Source: a virus | IMG/VR virus record: IMGVR_UViG_3300028133_000007 | Span: 1 to 52,645 of that record | Direction: 5' to 3' (one strand) | Length of the DNA stretch: 52,645 nt | In this document: positions 44,650 through 52,645 of the stretch, piece after piece | Layout of the letters: the number at the start of each line of letters is the position of its first letter | Position numbering within the stretch: position 1 is the first letter of the stretch | The notes under the pieces: generated by a model | Database searches by the model: none | Told to the model about the DNA's origin: nothing | Seen by the model: only the letters and a program-made list of their open reading frames with translations | Translations under genes and position numbers: made by a program

Positions 44650-47284
44650 AATGTTTTACAATAAGTGGACAACTGTCCGTTCTGATAGAATTCAACAGAT
44701 ACACACAGAGCCACAACACTATGACCTATATCAAAACTTTGTTGATGAGTTACACCCTGACGTAAGATTTGAAAAGTATTATTTTATTTCTCCATGGATT
44801 GCATGTATGTGGGCAGAGGAGCATGGCAACTATCTTACGCACACAGATAATCTAATTGAAGATGTTATCAAAGACAAATCTATAACGAAAGATTTAGAAG
44901 ATGGGATTGCTTGTATTGTATTTGATATGGGTGCAGAATTTATACCACTGGACTATTATTATAAAATAGATAAATTTTATTCTAATAAAAAGAATCACAA
45001 AAATGTTAAGTATTGGACTATGTTTGAAAACTCTGCAAAGCTAATAAAAGATGGCACAGTTCAATGTATTACAGTTTCCACAAGTACTTTGAGGTTTGCT
45101 GATTATGAAAAGGGAAAAATAAAAACAGATACATCACATTATAAAGATATATCAAAGAAACATTTACTGTTTCTTAATAAAAGAATTAGACCTCATCGTC
45201 TTGATGTCCTTGCCAAGTTTATTGAGAAAGATTGCAACTTGCATAAAAATTCCTACTTTAGTTTACTAGGTGAAGAATTTGATGGAGATAAAAATAATCC
45301 GTTATATCTAGGAGACGTTGCGGCTATCAAAAATTGTAATAGTACAAAAGACATACATGAAGAAATAGTTAATAGATATTTAGGTAATAAATTACCATAT
45401 AGTATAGAAACCGGAAGAGACGATTGGTTATCAGGATCGAACCTTAATAGAATAGAAGAACTAGAAATATACAGAAGAAGGACATATGTAGAAGTAATTA
45501 CAGAGTTTACTGCTAGTGATGAGTTTGTTTCATTAAGTGAAAAAATTTCACAGGCGATAATATCGCACCAGCCATTTATTATAGTAGGAGATAAAGGATA
45601 TCTTGCACAACTAAAAAATCTTGGGTTCAAAACATTTGATACTTTTTGGGACGAGAAATATGATGAGTTGCCTTACAATGAACGAATAGAAGAAATCTCA
45701 AATGTAGTCAAAGGCATTGTTGACAATGTACAGATAATTCGCGGTAAGACAGAGTTTACATATTCTAAGAAAATGCAAGAGGTGTTAGATTTTAATTATC
45801 ATCATTATAAAAATCAATATGCTCCTAGAGTATACAACGATGCATTTCAAAGTATTAGTGTAGGAGATTATGTTCCGCAAATACAAATTGATCCAACAGA
45901 TGCACACGGACGAAATGTGTTTGATGATGACTCACGTATGAGAGGATATGTTTGGTATAATGAAAATACTAATACACTAATTCAACCAATATCAGGATGC
46001 TTAGAAAATGAGATAGAAGAAATCATTGCACCTAATTTGGGATATAGATTGCGTAGAAGGGATGAGTTGCCAGATATCTCTAATATTCCAGCAATTATAT
46101 TTACCAGAAGACCTGACAAGAGACTATCTGCATATTTGAAAAAAACAGGTAAGAAACTAGAAGAAGTCAAATTACTATCACAATCTGCATATCATTATGA
46201 ATTAAATTGCAAATGTGTAATTGATATAGATAATATGAGTGGTACTGGTAATTATAAAAGAACATTAGATTGGATTGAAGATTTTGGACAGCGTGATATT
46301 GCCAGACGCATTTGCGAGTTGTTAGAGACAGTTGAAGTAAAGACTCCTGCTAAGTTGACTAAAAAGCAAATGAAATATTGCGATGAGAATTACGAATGGG
46401 ATTGGCATATGTATAATGAGTGGGGTTCTTGGCGTTTTAGAAAACCACACAATATATCCAGAATTGGGGTTGAATTCGGAAAGTACATTGATACTTTTAC
46501 TGATGTATATAAAAAAGAATTCAAAAAGATAACAAAAAATTCTGTATCTCATAGAGAGTATTTCAAAGGCTCGTTAGTTCCGGGTTATTGGGCTAACCAT
46601 TCTATGATACTTGATAACATCGGACTTAACTATGCACCAAAAGATATTAAGATACTTGATGTGGGCACTCACTTTGGTTTTATGCCACACTTTCTAAAAA
46701 GCCAAGGTTATACCAATGTACATTCGACCAATTCATATAAAGAAGCAGGTGATTCGATAGATGAACTTAAAGAGATTTGGAAGACGTTGGATATTAAACC
46801 TCCAGCAGATGTACACATTTATCCATGTAGAGACTTTGATTTGTTGAATAATATTAATAATTGTTACGGAAAAGACTTTAATCCTAACGAGAAATATGAT
46901 ATAATATTAATTAACATGTCAAATATATTTTGGAAAACTGATAAAATAATTAGACTACATGATGGAAATCTGTCACAGTCTTGGGAAATACGTGATAAGA
47001 ACGATAGCCCAAATACTTTCTTTGCACCGTATGAAAGCCACGATATCATGTCATTTATAGAATGCATTAAGAAATTCCTTAACATGGGAGGCATAGCAGT
47101 AGTTCAACCTTACCCATGGGCTTACACAGATTTCGAAGGCTTTGTGGAAGAAAAGAATTTACTGATGCATTGGCAAAATCCTCATAGAGGACATGAGGCA
47201 CCAAAGTCAACTGCACATTCTCCCAACGCATCTGTTAATGATTATTTTATTGTACAAAAGGAGATAACAGATGGACGAGATTAA
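44642..47284 (+). CDS. exostosin-type glycosyltransferase fused to a class I SAM methyltransferase
   Basis: 880 aa, three parts. Residues about 1-390: KKHLLFLNKRIRPHRLDVLAKF and EKISQAIISHQPFIIVGDKGYLAQLKNLGFKTFDTFWDEKYDE, the signatures of an exostosin/GT10-like glycosyltransferase of marine phages. Residues about 390-600 are unassigned; IIFTRRPDKRLSAYL looks a little like a sulfotransferase 3'-phosphate motif, but no PAPS loop is present. Residues 600-880: ILDVGTHFGFMPHFLKSQG (motif I), YDIILINMSN and GGIAVVQP, a class I methyltransferase. A sugar would be added and methylated by one polypeptide. The start overlaps the previous gene by 8 nt; ATG 44651 is an alternative. Confidence 0.8.
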   Translation: MHRMFYNKWTTVRSDRIQQIHTEPQHYDLYQNFVDELHPDVRFEKYYFISPWIACMWAEEHGNYLTHTDNLIEDVIKDKSITKDLEDGIACIVFDMGAEFIPLDYYYKIDKFYSNKKNHKNVKYWTMFENSAKLIKDGTVQCITVSTSTLRFADYEKGKIKTDTSHYKDISKKHLLFLNKRIRPHRLDVLAKFIEKDCNLHKNSYFSLLGEEFDGDKNNPLYLGDVAAIKNCNSTKDIHEEIVNRYLGNKLPYSIETGRDDWLSGSNLNRIEELEIYRRRTYVEVITEFTASDEFVSLSEKISQAIISHQPFIIVGDKGYLAQLKNLGFKTFDTFWDEKYDELPYNERIEEISNVVKGIVDNVQIIRGKTEFTYSKKMQEVLDFNYHHYKNQYAPRVYNDAFQSISVGDYVPQIQIDPTDAHGRNVFDDDSRMRGYVWYNENTNTLIQPISGCLENEIEEIIAPNLGYRLRRRDELPDISNIPAIIFTRRPDKRLSAYLKKTGKKLEEVKLLSQSAYHYELNCKCVIDIDNMSGTGNYKRTLDWIEDFGQRDIARRICELLETVEVKTPAKLTKKQMKYCDENYEWDWHMYNEWGSWRFRKPHNISRIGVEFGKYIDTFTDVYKKEFKKITKNSVSHREYFKGSLVPGYWANHSMILDNIGLNYAPKDIKILDVGTHFGFMPHFLKSQGYTNVHSTNSYKEAGDSIDELKEIWKTLDIKPPADVHIYPCRDFDLLNNINNCYGKDFNPNEKYDIILINMSNIFWKTDKIIRLHDGNLSQSWEIRDKNDSPNTFFAPYESHDIMSFIECIKKFLNMGGIAVVQPYPWAYTDFEGFVEEKNLLMHWQNPHRGHEAPKSTAHSPNASVNDYFIVQKEITDGRD

Positions 47285-47657
47285 AGAAGAAATAACAAAT
47301 CAATTTGAGCATAGCCAGATGACCAAGGCAGGAAAACTTGCTATGGAACTAGGTGCAGAAAAGAAAAGATTAAAAAAAGAATTAGCAGAACTACAGACAG
47401 AAGTAGAAGACTTAACTCCTACTACGCCAGTCGGAACAGTTGACTGGTATATCAAATGGGCGGCCATGGCATTGGCAGTGTCTGGTGTATTTCTAATGAG
47501 TGCGGGACTAATATTTTGGGGACAAGTTGCATATATTATTAGTAGCATAGGATGGGTAGCAGTAGGTATGGCATGGGGAGATAGAGCGATTATGATAGGT
47601 AGTGCTATCACTGGTACCGCAGTTATGATGAATTTCGTGCAGGGATATATAGTATGA
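47271..47657 (+). CDS. small membrane protein with coiled-coil N-terminus
   Basis: 128 aa. Residues 1-50 form a charged coiled-coil-like helix (KLAMELGAEKKRLKKELAELQTEVEDL). Residues 57-125 hold about three hydrophobic helices: IKWAAMALAVSGVFLMSAGLIFW, VAYIISSIGWVAVGMAW and IMIGSAITGTAVMMNFVQG. The WAAMALAVSGV...GWVAVGMAWGDRA pattern recalls a small phage membrane family of unknown function (DUF6552-like). It is probably in the inner membrane with the coil in the cytosol, where it could anchor the glycan enzymes. The SD AAGGAG and the overlap of 14 nt with the fusion gene suggest coupled expression. Confidence 0.72.
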   Translation: MDEIKEEITNQFEHSQMTKAGKLAMELGAEKKRLKKELAELQTEVEDLTPTTPVGTVDWYIKWAAMALAVSGVFLMSAGLIFWGQVAYIISSIGWVAVGMAWGDRAIMIGSAITGTAVMMNFVQGYIV

Positions 47658-48544
47658 AATATTATATAGCAGGAGACAGAGGACTTGTCGGTACTTGGTA
47701 TAAGAAACTTATAACTGATGCAGATGGAGGTAACACCCAGACTGCAAATTATAGTTCACGCATATCTACTAAACAAGATATACAAATGCGAAAGCCCACA
47801 CACGTAATTATAAATGCGGCTACTGTTGGTGGCCTGCAAGAAGACTTAGACAAGAGTTTTGAATTAATGATTAAGAACTTAACAATTCAAAATAACTTAT
47901 TTGAAGCATGTCGTTTCGCAAGAACAGACAGAGTACTACTACAAGGAAGCACATGTAGTTATCCAGAGATTGGCGAACAACCCTATAATGAAACTCAGTT
48001 ACTACAAGGCGAACCTTTCGCTACATACTTTCCTACTGCATTACCTAAACTCATGGGTATGTATCAATGTAGAGCAAGTAATGAAAAGTACAATACTAAT
48101 TGGCGTACAGCAATAAACACAAATATGTTCGGACCGCATGATAGGACAGGAGAACATGCACACGTAATAGGTGCGTTGATGCAAAAGTTTGTAGACGCAT
48201 GTAAAAGCAATGCAGACAGTATTGAGATATGGGGTTCTGGAAATCAAAGTAGAGATATACTTTACATTGAAGACGCAGTTGCGGCCATGGATATAATATT
48301 AAATAATGACAAGTATGATACAGTCAACGTAGCAAGTGGCTATGAAATTTCTATCAGAGAAATAGCTGAACTATTAATTAAAGTCAGTGGTTACAAAGGT
48401 AATCTTTGGTTCAATACGGATAGACCTGAAGGAATTAAGAATAGAGCGATAGATAATTCTCGCTTAAAGGAATTAGGTTGGAAGCCAGAGTATAGTATGG
48501 AAGAAGCATTTGCTAAAACATACAAGTGGTATTATGACTTATAA
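47654..48544 (+). CDS. GDP-L-fucose-synthase-like extended SDR lacking the catalytic Tyr
   Basis: 296 aa. It begins with YYIAGDRGLVG and has LLQGSTCSYPE with Ser99, LLQGEPF, NMFGPHD, WGSGNQSRDILYIEDAV, all typical of GDP-fucose synthase (fcl/GMER), which epimerises and reduces GDP-4-keto-6-deoxymannose. By ungapped alignment to the E. coli enzyme (Ser107, Tyr136, Lys140) the Tyr is replaced by Thr128 while Lys132 stays: PTALPK. The next Tyr, at 125, is out of register. Without it the enzyme may be inactive or altered. No GDP-mannose dehydratase is in the window. Confidence 0.8.
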   Translation: MKYYIAGDRGLVGTWYKKLITDADGGNTQTANYSSRISTKQDIQMRKPTHVIINAATVGGLQEDLDKSFELMIKNLTIQNNLFEACRFARTDRVLLQGSTCSYPEIGEQPYNETQLLQGEPFATYFPTALPKLMGMYQCRASNEKYNTNWRTAINTNMFGPHDRTGEHAHVIGALMQKFVDACKSNADSIEIWGSGNQSRDILYIEDAVAAMDIILNNDKYDTVNVASGYEISIREIAELLIKVSGYKGNLWFNTDRPEGIKNRAIDNSRLKELGWKPEYSMEEAFAKTYKWYYDL

Positions 48545-49523
48545 TTATCAGTCTCAAACAAAAACAGATATACCAATACAAAGTTTTGATAATGATTTTG
48601 TTTATACTGGTCCTAGTTGGGCTGTACAAAGTTATTCATCTCCATTAGGAGATAAAAGTGATGAGCCAAACATAAACATAGGTGATATGTTTGCAAAAGA
48701 ATTTAAACATAGTCTAGGAACACACAACCATGCATGGTTGCCTAGACATGGCAACAGTAATACAAAATGTGTACTAGAAATAAAAAAATGGCAAAAGAGA
48801 AAAGAGTATGGAGTTGAACCATTCAGTGGACCAGTAATATGGGTCTTGTGCGATCCGTTAGCTAGATTATATTTTGATCCTGAGACAGGCCAACAGACAT
48901 GGCCATTATATAAGAAAGAAACAATACTTTATAAATCAATCACGTATAATAAATTTATTGAAAACTTACTTTGCAGTAATGATTGGCTATCGTACAGACA
49001 TCAACTATTACATATGGATTTAAAAGAAATGAATGAATTAAACATGCCTATAGGAATTATAGGATCTCATTCAGATATTACATATGTAGATGTTGAACCA
49101 TATGAAAATCTTACAGTCATAGAACCTAGTTGGCAAAATGTATTATGTGAACATGCAGGCATTAAAGGCATGTCTCCTAATCTAGGCGCAGACTTTGTAC
49201 ATCAAACAATAAAAGCATACGCAAGTGAAGACGAAATTCATGCCTATATAGAAAAACATAATATAGATAAATACAGATGGGCACTGAATGAAAAGGTTGG
49301 AAAACTCATGGCAATGTTAATGTCACAAGTTTTTGACCCTAAGATAACGAAATTTGTTCATCCCAATGTTGTAGACTATGTACACGGTCAATATGATTGT
49401 TGGAAACAATTAGAAGAAAAACAATTATTTAACTGGGTACACCCAAGTATTGAGGGCAATTTAGTTTTCTATGAGCATGTAAAATATAAGATGGAGAAAT
49501 TTGTAAATGCTAACAAAAAATAG
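48534..49523 (+). CDS. SGNH-like protein in the sugar cassette
   Basis: 329 aa from the ATG at 48534 (MTYNYQSQTK), 11 nt inside the previous gene; the frame opens at a TTG at 48510. FVYTGPSWAVQSY carries Ser28 at the block-I position, LPRHGNSN supplies an Asn block, IGSHSDI a possible third, and NWVHPSIEGN the terminal H block. These resemble SGNH hydrolases, with GPSW in place of GDSW. The protein may add or remove acyl groups on the glycan. Assignment is by motif only; a degenerate, non-catalytic version is possible. Confidence 0.55.
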   Translation: MTYNYQSQTKTDIPIQSFDNDFVYTGPSWAVQSYSSPLGDKSDEPNINIGDMFAKEFKHSLGTHNHAWLPRHGNSNTKCVLEIKKWQKRKEYGVEPFSGPVIWVLCDPLARLYFDPETGQQTWPLYKKETILYKSITYNKFIENLLCSNDWLSYRHQLLHMDLKEMNELNMPIGIIGSHSDITYVDVEPYENLTVIEPSWQNVLCEHAGIKGMSPNLGADFVHQTIKAYASEDEIHAYIEKHNIDKYRWALNEKVGKLMAMLMSQVFDPKITKFVHPNVVDYVHGQYDCWKQLEEKQLFNWVHPSIEGNLVFYEHVKYKMEKFVNANKK

Positions 49524-50580
49524 TCATATGAACCCAGTGTATGGGAAAGAAGAAATAGAAAGCGTATACGACTATGTTAACTCTGGTGGTTGGATTATGG
49601 AACATACCAAAACTAGAGAGTTAGAATCTCTTATATGTGACTATACTGGCGCCAAGTATGCACACATGGTAACAAGTGCTACTACAGGTCTCCTGTGTGC
49701 TTCTATGATAGCTAAAATACAGCCAGGAGAAAAGTTTGCCGTAAGTGCGTATACACAAGCGGCTACATGTAACGGCGCAATACTAATGGGAGGCATACCA
49801 GTGATAGTTGATGTTGACCCATTTAGCTACTGTATAAACTTCGATAAGATACCATCTGATTGTAGAGTTATATTTGTATCAGCAATCAATGGAAGATACC
49901 CAAAAGATGTTCAAGAACAAATCAAATCTTTAAGAGAAAGTGGTAGAGTCGTAATTGAAGACTCTGCACAAGCACTAGGTAGTAGAACAGTAAACGATAT
50001 ACACTGTGGTACTATGGGTGACATGGGCGTATTCAGTTTTGGAGCACCAAAGATTATTACTACAGGACAAGGTGGTTGCATCATTACTAATGATAAAGGT
50101 ATTAGTGATGAGATTGTAGCAATCAAAAACTTTGGCAGAACGGTCAAGGTTGGAGAAGTATATAATGTCATGGGTTCTAATTTTAAGTTTACAGATTTAC
50201 AAGCATCTTTCGGTGTACCACAGATGAAGAAACTGCCATTTATTGTCGAGCATAAGAAACATTTATTTAAGTGGTATTGTAAACATCTAAAAGGTGTGGT
50301 AGATTTTATTAATACTGATTTAGAATTTGTAACGCCAACGTATCCTGAAATATTAGTAAGCAAACGTGATGAACTTGTATTAGAATTACGAGAAGAAGGC
50401 ATAGGATGCCGTGCAGTATATGATAGTCTATGTAATCAACCCTTTCATAAACAATGGAAAACCCCTACACCAATTGCAGACGAATTAGCAAGTAGAGGCC
50501 TACATTTACCAGGTCAGTTTGATTTACGTGAAGAAGACGTAAAGAAGATTGCAAGTGTTATTAAAAATCACGCGGCGTGA
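49507..50580 (+). CDS. DegT/DnrJ/EryC1-family PLP-dependent sugar aminotransferase
   Basis: 357 aa. Lys182 in SFGAPKIITTGQGG is the Schiff-base lysine, and EDSAQALGS with Asp152 binds the PLP pyridine nitrogen. NSGGWIMEHTKTRELES and VTSATTGLL are the family N-terminal blocks. These enzymes aminate a 3- or 4-keto sugar nucleotide (as for perosamine or QuiN). The exact sugar cannot be told; the 4-keto substrate might come from the GDP-fucose-like or epimerase-like neighbours. The start overlaps the previous gene by 17 nt after GGAG. It converges with the next gene and overlaps it by 13 nt at the 3' ends. Confidence 0.9.
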   Translation: MLTKNSHMNPVYGKEEIESVYDYVNSGGWIMEHTKTRELESLICDYTGAKYAHMVTSATTGLLCASMIAKIQPGEKFAVSAYTQAATCNGAILMGGIPVIVDVDPFSYCINFDKIPSDCRVIFVSAINGRYPKDVQEQIKSLRESGRVVIEDSAQALGSRTVNDIHCGTMGDMGVFSFGAPKIITTGQGGCIITNDKGISDEIVAIKNFGRTVKVGEVYNVMGSNFKFTDLQASFGVPQMKKLPFIVEHKKHLFKWYCKHLKGVVDFINTDLEFVTPTYPEILVSKRDELVLELREEGIGCRAVYDSLCNQPFHKQWKTPTPIADELASRGLHLPGQFDLREEDVKKIASVIKNHAA

Positions 50581-51461
50581 TATAACTTAACTAAACTATC
50601 AATACCATCTTCAAGAGTTTCGGTAGCAGTGAATCCGATGTTTCTAATTTTTGAATAGTCAACAAAATAGTCTCTGCCATCTTTATCGTGAGATAATTCA
50701 TCGTTAATAATTAATTCATAATCGACTTTGCTTTTAATAATTTGTGCAATGTCTAACTTAGTATGATTTAATGTTTCATCACCGACATTCCATATCTCGC
50801 CTTTCATAATATCGTATTTCTCTAACGCCCATCTGAATGAACGTGCCAAGTCGTTAATGCTTAAGAAAGTACGTTTGAAGTGCTTTTCAAATAAGACCAA
50901 TTTCTTTTCAGCTATTGCTTTGTAAGTAAAGTCATTAACAAGTAAGTCTTGTCTTAATCTATTACTCACACCAAATGCAGTTGCTGGTCTTAGTATAACC
51001 GCATCAGTTCCTTCTAATTTCTTTTCACCATCAAGTTTGTAAACACTGTATGTACTGATTGGATTAGTCTCACATGTTTCGTCACATGTCTTGCCTAACT
51101 CACCGTATACACTTCCTGTACTTGCATATACAAAAGGCTTATCAATAGAAGCATCAATAACTCTATTAGTTCCTTCTACATTAATTCTGTATGCTAAGTC
51201 TGGTTCACGTTCACATGCAGGATATCCTACAATGCCTGCTAGATGTATTACTGCATCTGCACTTTTTAGAATAGGCTCAACTGCTGGATCACAGATATCC
51301 ATCTTATGTAGATGAAATCCTTTTCTATCTAAGATATTTAATATAGGTTGTACCCCATACTTTAACCAATCTATACAAATAACTTCATGTCCGTTGTTTA
51401 ATAGTTGTTCACTTAATCTACAACCAACATATCCTGCCCCACCTGTTATTGCAATTTTCAT
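50568..51461 (-). CDS. NAD-dependent sugar epimerase/dehydratase (extended SDR)
   Basis: 297 aa. The cofactor site GGAGYVG is at residues 7-13, STGSVYG near 114-120 carries the catalytic Ser/Thr, and Y138-SVY-K142 gives the Tyr-Lys pair. ILRPATAFG is at the conserved PGNVFG-type turn. This is a complete extended SDR of the GalE/RmlB group, acting on nucleotide sugars. It could be a C4-epimerase or 4,6-dehydratase; the sequence does not decide, but the absence of a DxE in the S-T-D block argues against a typical dehydratase. It forms an operon with the C-methyltransferase gene (4-nt overlap, ATGA). Confidence 0.85.
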   Translation of the reverse strand: MKIAITGGAGYVGCRLSEQLLNNGHEVICIDWLKYGVQPILNILDRKGFHLHKMDICDPAVEPILKSADAVIHLAGIVGYPACEREPDLAYRINVEGTNRVIDASIDKPFVYASTGSVYGELGKTCDETCETNPISTYSVYKLDGEKKLEGTDAVILRPATAFGVSNRLRQDLLVNDFTYKAIAEKKLVLFEKHFKRTFLSINDLARSFRWALEKYDIMKGEIWNVGDETLNHTKLDIAQIIKSKVDYELIINDELSHDKDGRDYFVDYSKIRNIGFTATETLEDGIDSLVKLYHAA

Positions 51462-52636
51462 TTGTCTTTCTCCACTACGTTAACTTCTGGCATTGCGAAT
51501 AGCATTCTGCCACCTTTTTCAATCCATTCTTTTTCTTTTTCTACAAACATATCTTTAAATCCAAAGTTAGGAACAAAGAATAAGTCTGCATCTTTCTTTG
51601 CATCTTCTTCACTGACAATAGGTATTTCTGTACCAACAGTATATCTTCCTATCTTGTCAGGATGTATTTCAGCCGCACCTTCAAACAGTCCACCAAGTTT
51701 CCATAACTGTAACATTGTATTGCCTTTTGTACTTGCTCCATATACATAGTTCTTCTTTCCAGCTTTCAGAGAATCTTTTAATACTGTTCGTAGTAATAAA
51801 CCATTCTGTTCTACATTTGCAAAAAAGTTTTCTAACCCTGAAATATCTTCCAAATAAACAATGCTACCTTCATTTAGTTTTCTAGCCCATATCTGATAAC
51901 TACCGCCTTGTATATCGTTCTCTACTACTTTGAATATTTCTAGTCCATTTTGTTCGTATAACTTTACAAGACTTTTATAACTATAATATTCTAAATGTTC
52001 ATGGCAGACATTACCCAAGTCTTTCTTCTGTAGCATAGGCGCAAGTGTCATTAGTTGAGCAACAAAAATGCCGTCAGGATGTAGACTTTGATTTACACTA
52101 TAGATAAATTTATTAGGGTCATCTAAGTCATAGAACATACCTATTGCAGTAATGAACTTAGCCTTTCTCCCCTCCATTAGTTTGTAATGCCACATATCAT
52201 TAATAACTGCATCACACTCTTTTACTAATTTTTTAATTAAGTTTGGTGCTGGCTCACACCCAATTCTATATCTATCCGTTTCTACTCCACCAAGCAATGT
52301 ACCATCGTTAGCACCGATATCTAAAACAATATCACCCGGGTCTGTATATTTGTTGGCAAACTCTGCAATCTCTAATAGATTGTCTTTTAGTTTTTTATTC
52401 AATCCACTTTCATACCAATAGTGTTCTCCATATAATATCTTTGGATTCACGGTATGACGTAGTTGTACTAAATCACATTCTTCACACTGGTCTAAAACCA
52501 TTGGTGCAGTACCTCTTGTAAACTTAGGGTCTTTAGGAAAGTCATTAATATGTATGTCACCAAAGTCTGCGACAAACTTTACTGGACTACCACATACTCT
52601 GCAATCCTTTCTTTCGTTTAATATTTTTTTAGCCAT
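51458..52636 (-). CDS. sugar C-methyltransferase (class I SAM, zinc-type N-terminus)
   Basis: 392 aa. The N-terminus has C12-RV-C15 and C51-EE-C54, a putative zinc site as in the NovU/TylC3-type C-methyltransferases. LDIGANDGTLL (105-115) is SAM motif I, and CHEHLEYYS follows the core. The C-terminal domain (VYGASTKGNTMLQLW, PNFGFKDMF) is the typical tail of this family. These enzymes methylate C3 or C5 of a 4-keto sugar nucleotide. ATG at 52636 is only 9 nt from the window edge, so its promoter is not seen. It probably makes a branched deoxy sugar with the epimerase downstream. Confidence 0.88.
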   Translation of the reverse strand: MAKKILNERKDCRVCGSPVKFVADFGDIHINDFPKDPKFTRGTAPMVLDQCEECDLVQLRHTVNPKILYGEHYWYESGLNKKLKDNLLEIAEFANKYTDPGDIVLDIGANDGTLLGGVETDRYRIGCEPAPNLIKKLVKECDAVINDMWHYKLMEGRKAKFITAIGMFYDLDDPNKFIYSVNQSLHPDGIFVAQLMTLAPMLQKKDLGNVCHEHLEYYSYKSLVKLYEQNGLEIFKVVENDIQGGSYQIWARKLNEGSIVYLEDISGLENFFANVEQNGLLLRTVLKDSLKAGKKNYVYGASTKGNTMLQLWKLGGLFEGAAEIHPDKIGRYTVGTEIPIVSEEDAKKDADLFFVPNFGFKDMFVEKEKEWIEKGGRMLFAMPEVNVVEKDK

Positions 52637-52645
52637 TATCTACTA

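Noticed and set aside
45808-46442. Possible sulfotransferase domain in the middle of the 880-aa fusion
   Set aside because: Only a faint RRPDKRLSAYL match; no PAPS loop was found, so I left it unassigned.
29964-50580. Search for a RiPP precursor peptide in the cassette
   Set aside because: I saw no short Gly/Cys-rich frame with a leader and no unexplained gap. All junctions are overlaps or under 30 nt.

Overview
The window looks like part of the genome of a T4-superfamily myovirus from an AT-rich marine setting, of the cyanophage/pelagiphage type. The basis is the gene content: gp46/gp47 recombination nuclease, late sigma factor gp55, baseplate proteins gp48-, gp53-, gp5-, gp25- and gp6-like, and giant hub and wedge proteins. 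GATAAATA late-promoter boxes sit 20-26 nt before three structural operons. The host cannot be read from the sequence. No tRNA, CRISPR array or insertion sequence was seen, and no intergenic stretch exceeds about 130 bases.

Layout. (1) 1-2779, minus strand: gp46 (partial), a short-chain dehydrogenase inserted between the nuclease genes, gp47 and gp55, behind a consensus sigma70 promoter. (2) 2850-12066, plus strand: baseplate hub module from a late promoter, with a gp48/gp54-like tube protein, gp53-like wedge, a 1621-aa hub with an N-terminal lysozyme-like domain, an SGNH-like protein, gp5 ending in an M15 peptidase domain, and a lysozyme-like protein. (3) 12063-13623, minus strand: two small conserved proteins and a complete ClpP, each with its own sigma70 promoter; clpP ends in an intrinsic terminator. 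(4) 13684-29907, plus strand: wedge genes gp25, gp6 and a 2946-aa gp7-like protein from a second late promoter, then three fibre- or decoration-like proteins, the first behind a third late promoter. (5) 29911-50580, plus strand: a roughly 20.6-kb accessory cassette behind a consensus sigma70 promoter. (6) 50568-52636, minus strand: a nucleotide-sugar epimerase and a sugar C-methyltransferase converging on the cassette.

The cassette is the striking part. It carries seven radical SAM genes (four with an N-terminal twitch-like cysteine region, one of them interrupted by an in-frame TAA; three with a C-terminal SPASM-like cysteine region). It also carries three DxD glycosyltransferase-like proteins, an 880-aa glycosyltransferase/methyltransferase fusion, a sulfotransferase-like protein, a small membrane protein, a GDP-fucose-synthase-like SDR lacking the catalytic Tyr, an SGNH-like protein and a DegT aminotransferase. 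Almost all genes overlap by a few bases, so they are probably translated as one coupled operon. The best inference is a glycan or protein-modification pathway making a decorated sugar or modified peptide for the virion or the infected cell surface. The substrate is unknown and no RiPP precursor was recognised.
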